From: JALXCG01 sp026991065 [NCBI: Gemmatimonadota bacterium]
GTDB lineage: Bacteria > GCA-2686955
Direction: 5' to 3'
Assembly (NCBI GenBank): GCA_026991065.1
Contig: JALXCG010000260.1
Location: 1-6,897 of the forward strand
DNA length: 6,897 nt
This document shows, in pieces, positions 1-5,400 of this stretch. Each line of letters begins with the position of its first letter. Positions within the stretch are counted from its first letter, which is position 1. The translations under genes were made by a program, and so were the position numbers. Under the pieces are notes generated by a model. That model did no database searches. It saw only the letters and a program-made list of their open reading frames with translations, and was not told where the DNA came from.

Positions 1-1366
1 GATCGAAAGAGAGGGCGACCTCGGCCCCCGGTCCGCCATAGTGGTAGGTCGCCGGATCGTAGAGATCCATGCGTCCGGCCTCCAGGTCGAGAGCGACCAC
101 AAGTTGGCGGAAGAGGTCGCCACCGAGAATCCCGGCCACTGCCGGTGAGTCACCCGGCCGGAGCCCGGACAGATCCGCCACTGCCAGACGCGGCTCCCTA
201 ATAACCAGGCGATCGCCGATCCGCAGACTATCCGGGCTTGCCGCGGCCACCACTGCGGCTTGGTCGAGACCGGGCAGCGGCACGGTATCCGCGGAGAGTT
301 GCAGCCCAAGCCGTTGCGCAACTTGAAGATCCAGGCAGCTTCCCGCGGTGCCGGTGTCGAGCAGGAACATCTGTGGCGTTCCGGCGTTGATCCGAACCTG
401 CAGCAAAACGCGGCCGGCGCGAACGTCCAGCGGAATACCCAGGGCTCGATCCCCCTCGCTCAGGCGATAAGCGGGCAGCGGCAGAGTCGCGGGCATCTGC
501 ACCAGTTCGGGCCGGAAGCCCTCGATCGGATCCACCGCTTGCAGGCGCAAGCGCAGAGGCGCTGAACCATCGGCCTGCCTCTGGTCCAGGCGAAACGGCA
601 GTGCCACATTGTGAACCGTGCGGTAGTCCTCGTAGTTGAGGATCACCGATTGCCCATCGATCTGTAGCGAGGTGCGACGAATCAGATGCTCAGCACGATC
701 GAAGAGAAGTCGCATCTCCAGCCCGGAGCGGCCGCGCAGCAGCAGCACATCGTGGGGCAGCCCGTCCAGAGTCTCCGGCGGGGCCGGGCGAAACTCGGTC
801 AACGACCAGCGAGGGTCGAGATAGCAGCGCGTGTCGAGAGCGCCGGAGAAAATGATCCGGTCCGCCTCGGCGCCGCGCAACGAGTGCCCCTGGCCGGTGG
901 AATCAACAAACCATGCATTGCGGCCGTCAAAGCCGACGGTGGTGCGCACATTGCCGACGATCATGGTCTGCCGAAAACGGCCATCAGCGAGCAGATAGGA
1001 GCGCATCGAGCCAACATGGCGCCCCCCTTCGGTGAGTTCGCCGTGCAGGACGCGCGGCATCATGCTCAGAACCGCGGCCGCCCCACCAAGGGCATTCGCG
1101 TGCGCCACAAGCAGGTCGGCGACCTCCGCGCCGTAGCGCGCCGCATAGGCCTCGTGAAGCTCGCCCCCCGGCTTCTGCGCAGGATTCTCCGCATGCTCCG
1201 CCGCAATCGCGGCAGTTGGAAACGCCGGCTCCGCGTGTGTCAACGCACCACCGAGCGGATCCAGAGCGACGAGGCTCAGCCCCACCGCGACGGCCCCGCG
1301 CCACTGCGCTGCGCCCGGGAGCCTGTCACCGGCCAGAATGGCGAGATCAAGAAAGGTGCGGAACAT
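1..1366 (-). CDS. Envelope retropepsin-like aspartyl protease with N-terminal LolA-like domain (partial)
   Basis: The frame is open from ATG 1366-1364 to the left edge, giving 455 complete codons with the C-terminus missing. A hydrophobic stretch at residues 24-42, after two arginines, looks like a Sec signal with possible cleavage near THA/EP (45). Residues about 75-265 resemble the LolA/outer-membrane-lipoprotein-sorting fold: a conserved-looking NALGG (91-95), GRFRQ (129-133), a GFDGRNAW run (145-152) and YEDYR..HNVALPF (245-258). Residues about 310-440 form an aspartyl protease domain of the retropepsin type, with FLLDTGT (catalytic Asp337) and the typical C-terminal GILGGDLFRQLVVALD run (412-427). 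Such enzymes work as homodimers or with a second domain, so the lost C-terminus may hold another protease half or a PDZ domain. By family this is a periplasmic or surface peptidase; the substrate is unknown. It is transcribed divergently from the small cluster at 1577. Domain calls come from motifs read by eye. Confidence 0.88.
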   Translation of the reverse strand, partial: MFRTFLDLAILAGDRLPGAAQWRGAVAVGLSLVALDPLGGALTHAEPAFPTAAIAAEHAENPAQKPGGELHEAYAARYGAEVADLLVAHANALGGAAAVLSMMPRVLHGELTEGGRHVGSMRSYLLADGRFRQTMIVGNVRTTVGFDGRNAWFVDSTGQGHSLRGAEADRIIFSGALDTRCYLDPRWSLTEFRPAPPETLDGLPHDVLLLRGRSGLEMRLLFDRAEHLIRRTSLQIDGQSVILNYEDYRTVHNVALPFRLDQRQADGSAPLRLRLQAVDPIEGFRPELVQMPATLPLPAYRLSEGDRALGIPLDVRAGRVLLQVRINAGTPQMFLLDTGTAGSCLDLQVAQRLGLQLSADTVPLPGLDQAAVVAAASPDSLRIGDRLVIREPRLAVADLSGLRPGDSPAVAGILGGDLFRQLVVALDLEAGRMDLYDPATYHYGGPGAEVALSFD

Positions 1367-1576
1367 CGAATTCCCTTCCAGTTTGCGCCAACGAAAGGCT
1401 TGGGCTATCTTGTGCGAGGAAAAAGGCTCGGTTGGTCCCGGATTTGCTCCACACCCACGGCGGCGATCGCCCACGTCGGACGCAAGTGAAAAGGCCGGGC
1501 CGGGATCTTTCCTCACAACGAATAACTCAGACCATGCATGTCCAAACAGCCTCGCACCCCCCACAGATGGAAATCA
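1367..1576. other. Divergent intergenic region
   Basis: These 210 bases separate the minus-strand protease gene from the plus-strand small-protein gene, so promoters for both directions are expected here. I found no convincing -35/-10 pair on either strand, no long inverted repeat and no coding frame with protein-like composition. Apart from the protease ribosome site I see nothing definable. Confidence 0.5.
1373..1379 (-). promoter_or_regulatory. Ribosome binding site of the aspartyl protease gene
   Basis: On the minus strand GGAAGGG lies 6 bases before ATG 1366-1364. This supports that start even though the signal peptide it gives has a long N-terminal region. Confidence 0.75.
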
Positions 1577-1720
1577 ATGGACTTCTTTTCTATCCTCATA
1601 TTTGTAGCGGTCTGGCTTCTGCTGAACCGCTACCTCCTTCCAAAGCTCGGTGTTCCCACCTGAGCGGTTCCCAATCTTCCTCAGGTCGAGGAATCCAAGC
1701 CTCCCCGCTGCGGGCGCTGA
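1577..1720 (+). CDS. Small membrane-anchored protein, candidate selenoprotein (UGA at 1661-1663)
   Basis: ATG 1577 opens a frame reading MDFFSILIFVAVWLLLNRY then LLPKLGVPT, a single hydrophobic segment (about residues 3-16) followed by a basic, amphipathic tail. The reading stops at TGA 1661-1663 after 28 residues. If this UGA is decoded as selenocysteine, the frame continues with AVPNLPQVEESKPPRCGR to TGA 1718-1720, 47 residues in all. Then only 18 bases, holding the next ribosome site, separate it from the FmdB gene, the tight spacing usual in an operon; with the early stop the gap is 75 bases. A hairpin right after the UGA resembles a bacterial SECIS. The start has only a weak GGAA 5 bases upstream (1569-1572 overlaps the spacer); an ATG at 1567 is in another frame. 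Topology suggests an inner-membrane anchor with the tail possibly carrying a redox residue. Function is unknown. I am fairly sure the hydrophobic peptide is real, less sure of the readthrough. Confidence 0.55.
1666..1701 (+). promoter_or_regulatory. Candidate bacterial SECIS hairpin
   Basis: TTCCTC (1677-1682) pairs perfectly with GAGGAA (1688-1693) around the loop AGGTC (1683-1687). Below an internal loop, GGTT (1666-1669) can pair with AGCC (1698-1701), including one G-U pair. The apical loop starts 19 bases after the in-frame TGA 1661-1663. From memory, the E. coli fdhF SECIS has an AGGUCU loop 17 bases after its UGA with an essential G-U in the loop and a bulged U in the stem; here the loop G-U is present at 1685-1686 and a U lies in a possible bulge at 1675-1676. 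No T run follows, so it is not a terminator. Could be a chance hairpin. Confidence 0.42.
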
Positions 1721-1725
1721 ACTCC

Positions 1726-1730
1726 AGGAG
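1726..1730 (+). promoter_or_regulatory. Ribosome binding site of the FmdB-type gene
   Basis: AGGAG is followed by an 8-base spacer and ATG 1739. It decides for the ATG, which gives the family N-terminus MPIYDF, over the in-frame GTG at 1730 that lies inside the site. Confidence 0.8.
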
Positions 1731-1738
1731 TGAAACCC

Positions 1739-1945
1739 ATGCCAATCTATGATTTCAGTTGTGGTCAATGCGGTGCCACTTTCGAAGAGTTGGTCCGCTC
1801 GACAACCAAGGATGAAGAGGTCGTTTGCCCTGAATGCGGCGGCAAGCAGGCAGAACGTCAAATCAGTGCGCCAAGTGTTCTGGGCGCATCCTCCAATGTT
1901 GGGGGCGGCGGGTGTTCAGCGCCGGCCGGCTCGGGCTTCACCTGA
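1739..1945 (+). CDS. FmdB-family zinc-ribbon protein
   Basis: A complete 68-residue protein beginning MPIYDFSCGQCG. Two CxxC pairs (Cys8/Cys11 and Cys30/Cys33) form the one-domain zinc ribbon of the FmdB/CxxC_CxxC_SSSS family, whose members typically start MPIYEY.C..CG, have CP.CG about 20 residues later and end with a glycine/serine-rich tail. The tail here, GGGGCSAPAGSGFT, carries an extra cysteine (Cys59). The family takes its name from a putative regulator beside a formamidase/amidase gene, but its biochemical role is not settled; it is presumably a cytoplasmic metal-binding protein. The gene lies directly behind the small membrane protein and is followed by a strong terminator, so the two probably form one transcript. 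Length and motifs match the family well; no operator is visible. Confidence 0.9.
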   Translation: MPIYDFSCGQCGATFEELVRSTTKDEEVVCPECGGKQAERQISAPSVLGASSNVGGGGCSAPAGSGFT

Positions 1946-1955
1946 GCATAGACTG

Positions 1956-1971
1956 GACGCCGGGCGGCGTC
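1956..1971 (+). other. Short hairpin after the FmdB-type gene
   Basis: GACGCC (1956-1961) pairs with GGCGTC (1966-1971) around a GGGC loop, 10 bases after the stop codon. It lacks a following T tract. It may protect the 3' end of the message or be chance in GC-rich DNA. Confidence 0.35.
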
Positions 1972-1995
1972 TTCCCAAATAGAGATCTACCCGGG

Positions 1996-2036
1996 CGCAC
2001 CGCCGTTGCGATACGGCGGTGCGTCTTTTTCTTTTG
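1996..2036 (+). terminator. Rho-independent terminator
   Basis: CGCACCGCCGT (1996-2006) pairs without mismatch with ACGGCGGTGCG (2013-2023) around the six-base loop TGCGAT. The T-rich run TCTTTTTCTTTT follows at 2024-2035. It lies 50 bases after the FmdB stop and ends the small plus-strand unit. Confidence 0.93.
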
Positions 2037-2438
2037 CCTTCACGAGGCTTTTTTTCGCGGGCATGTGGAATCTTGGATACAATTATCTCAAGAACATGCG
2101 CGCGTGAATCCTCTCTTCCCAAGCCTAACAAGTTGTTGTCAAACAGGATGGAAGGAAGTGTTCGCGCGATATCCCGATAAACTGTATTCATATATTTCAT
2201 CTTGAGTCTATCAAGGGGGGCGGAGGAAACGGACCGGGGCTCACGCGCCGGCCGCGATTCGTCCGGGTTCAGCACTCACTTCGCTGGTGCAGCGGTGAAA
2301 TCGCCGCCGCCGCGCCATCGCCCAGGTGCAACCGGGGAATGCTCCTTTCGATGCTCGATCCCCATCCATCTGGTTTACCCGGGCGCCGAAGAGCGGCAGC
2401 CCTTGACTCGATGGCACCAGACCACGGAGGAGGTCTTG
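2037..2438. other. Noncoding leader upstream of the beta-helix gene
   Basis: No protein-like frame or RNA gene is visible in these about 400 bases. The part from about 2060 to 2210 is clearly richer in A and T than its surroundings (for example the ATACAATTATC and ATTCATATATTTC stretches) and is the likely place for the promoter of the beta-helix gene, but no well-spaced -35/-10 pair can be named. The remaining 200 bases would be a long 5' untranslated leader. A purine run GGGGGGCGGAGGAAACGG near 2214-2231 resembles a ribosome site but has no start codon after it. Confidence 0.5.
2426..2433 (+). promoter_or_regulatory. Ribosome binding site of the beta-helix gene
   Basis: GGAGGAGG, near-perfect to the anti-Shine-Dalgarno sequence, lies 5 bases before ATG 2439. 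It fixes the start of the large exported protein and implies efficient initiation. Confidence 0.88.
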
Positions 2439-5400
2439 ATGCACCGCTACTTTTCCAATATCCATGCCCTTCGTCCCCTGGCCGCCGCGCTCATCGCGTT
2501 GGCCATGCCTTGGCAGGGGCAAGCCCTGACCAATCACTCCGGAACCATCTCCTCCGATGAGACTTGGTCCGGCGCGGGTGAAGTGCATCTGCTCACCAGC
2601 AACGTAACGGTGGCTTCCGGGGTCACGCTGACCATTGAACCCGGCGCGATCATCAAATCCCAGAGTCGTTACAGCCTGGTTGTCGCCGGAGGCCGCCTCC
2701 TGGCTCAAGGGACCGGGGTCGATCCCATCTATTTCACCTCCTATCACGACGACACGCTGGGAGGGGACACCAACGGCGACGGCAACGCCTCCTCACCGAA
2801 TCGTGGCGACTGGTATCGCGTAGAACTTCAGAACGCCGAAGGGAGCCGCCTGAGCAACGTGGAGATGCGCTATGGCGGCTACAGCTCCTACGGTGAACTC
2901 CGACTCTATTTTTCCACCTATACGACCGATCCTCCTCAAGTGGTTGATTGCACGTTCAGCGAAAGTTCAACCTACGGCATCTACATCGATGGCTCCTCCG
3001 CCACCGAGCCGACCCTGAGCGGCAATGCCATCGACAACACCTCAAGTTGGGCGATCTACTCCAGCTCCGGTTCCCTCCAGACCACTTTCTTCAACAACTC
3101 CATCGATCAGTGCGCGCACGGGATCTACACGACCGGTCCCGCGGTTATCGACAGCAATGCGGTCGCCAACACCTCCGGCTATGCGATCCAGAGCACCGGT
3201 GCCAACTCAATCCTGCGCGACAACACCATCAGCGCCGGCGCCAACTATGGGATCTACGCCAGCGGCGCGACAACGTCGGTCACAGGCAACTCGGTCGACG
3301 CGGCAACCAGCTACGCCGCCTATCTGACCGGAGCCGGAACCACCTGCAGCGGCAACACGCTGGATGGCGGCAGCAGCGCCGGAATCTATGTCGGCGGCGC
3401 GGATATGATCATCACCAACAACACGGTCACCGGCACCACCGGTCCCGCGGTCTCCATGGGCAACGGAGTCGGGCCCATCGCCACTTTTGCCAACAATGAC
3501 CTGAGTGGAAACGGCCCCTATCCGGCACGCCTGCACGCCGACAACATCGGTGACATCGCCTCCAACGATTTCTCCGGCTGGGTCAACCAGCTTGCCTACG
3601 AGGTTCTGGGCGGCACGATTAACAGCGACGCAACTTGGTCCGACCTCGGCGTTCCCTACGTCCTCCGCTATTCAAGTGTGAGCGTTGCCGACGCCACCAC
3701 ATTGACCATTGCTCCCGGTGTGGTCTTCAAATTCGATACGCGCTCCTACTTTTACGTTTACGGCACACTGCTGGCCAACGGCCTGAACTCCAACAAGATC
3801 GTCTTCACTTCCTACCGCGACGACACCGCCGGCGGCGACACCAATGGCGATGGCGATGGCTCCGCTCCGGCCAAGGGGGATTGGTATCACGTCTACTTCT
3901 ATGACGCCGAAGCGAGCCGGCTGGACTACACCGAACTGCGCTACGGCGGCTACAACAGCTACGGCATCGTCAACATCTACCATTCAGCCGCCACCACCTC
4001 TCCGGTCACGGTGCAGAATTGCAGCATTGATCACAGCAACTCCTACGGAATCTACCTCCAGGGGTCGGGGGCGATCCAATCGCCGATCATCACCGGCAAC
4101 TCGATCAGCGACTGCTCATCCTGGGCGATCTACAATTCCACTTCCAACCTCACGGCTCAGATCGACCACAACACGATCGACGCCAACTACGGCATCTACT
4201 CGGCCTCTCCCGGCCCGATTACCGACAACACCCTCACCAACATCGTAAACTACGGCATCCAGACAGCCGCATCCAACACGGTCGTCCGCAACAACGCCAT
4301 TTCGGGAACGCCGGCATACGGCATCTACGTGAGCGCCGCAACCGACACGATCGATTCCAATTCCATCGCCGGGGCGACCACCGCGGCGATCTACATCAAC
4401 GGCGCGGGTGCCGTCGTCACCGACAACAGCGTCCTGGATGCCAGCGCCCAGGCGATCTACATGGTCAATGGCGTAGCCCCCATGTCGGCCTTCTCCGGCA
4501 ACACCTTCGGCGGAGATGCCCCGTTCCCGGTGCGGATTCACGTCGACAACGTCCGCAATCTCAGTGCCAACAGTTTTACCTCGTGGCAGGGCACGCGCGG
4601 CTATGAAATTCTGGGTGGTTCACTGACCACCGATGCCACGTGGGCCGACCTCGGCGTTCCCTACGTCCTTCGCTACTCCAGTCTCACCATTCCCGACGGC
4701 ATTGCTCTTACGCTCTCGCCGGGCGTGGTCTTCAAATTCGACACCCGTTCCTACGTCTATGTCTATGGGCAACTGAATTCAGCCGGCACCAGCGGCGACC
4801 ATGTTGTAATCACCGCCTACCGCGATGACACCGCCGGCGGCGACACCAATGGCGATGGCAACGCCACAACGCCCTCCCCCGGCACCTGGTACAGCGTCTA
4901 CTTCTCCGACGCCGAGAACAGCCGACTGTCCTACACGGACCTGCGCTACGGTGGCTACTCTGCGTACGGCATGGTGCGCGTCTATCAAACCGTCAACCAA
5001 TCCAGCCCGGTTCGCATCGAGAACTGCGGGCTGACCTTCAGCTCGACCAATGCGATCTATCTATCAGGGAGCGGGCCGGCCCTCAGTCCGACGATCGCTT
5101 ATAACACCATCAGTGATTGCGGCACAGGCCACTGGGCCATCGACAATGAATCAGCGAGCGTCACGGCGGCCATCAGCCACAACACCATAAGCGCGAACTA
5201 CGGCATCTACTCCGCGGCCACCGGTCCCATCACCGACAACACGATCACCGGTGTTGGCCAGAAAGGGATCCAGGCCAGCGCTGCCAATCTCGTCGTGCGC
5301 AACAACTCGGTGTCCGGCACGCCGGTCTATGGAATCTACATCAACGCGGCAGCGGACACGGTCGAATCCAACACGATCAGCGGAGCAACGGCCGGCGCCA

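Noticed and set aside
686-1489. 267-codon plus-strand open frame opposite the protease gene
   Set aside because: The minus-strand frame has domain motifs, a signal peptide and a ribosome site; the plus-strand translation looks like a shadow of it.
1677-1693. Hairpin at 1677-1693 as an intrinsic terminator
   Set aside because: No T run follows it, and a much better terminator stands at 1996-2036 after the next gene.
1567-1752. ATG 1567 as the start of the small gene
   Set aside because: It is in another frame, which loses the clean hydrophobic helix and gives a composition unlike a membrane anchor.
2085-2205. CTCAAGA and TCTTGAG inverted pair in the leader
   Set aside because: Only seven bases, more than 100 bases apart, with no flanking complementarity; expected by chance.
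2241-2747. 168-codon minus-strand frame across the start of the beta-helix gene
   Set aside because: It overlaps the strong ribosome site and signal peptide of the beta-helix gene and shows no protein motif.
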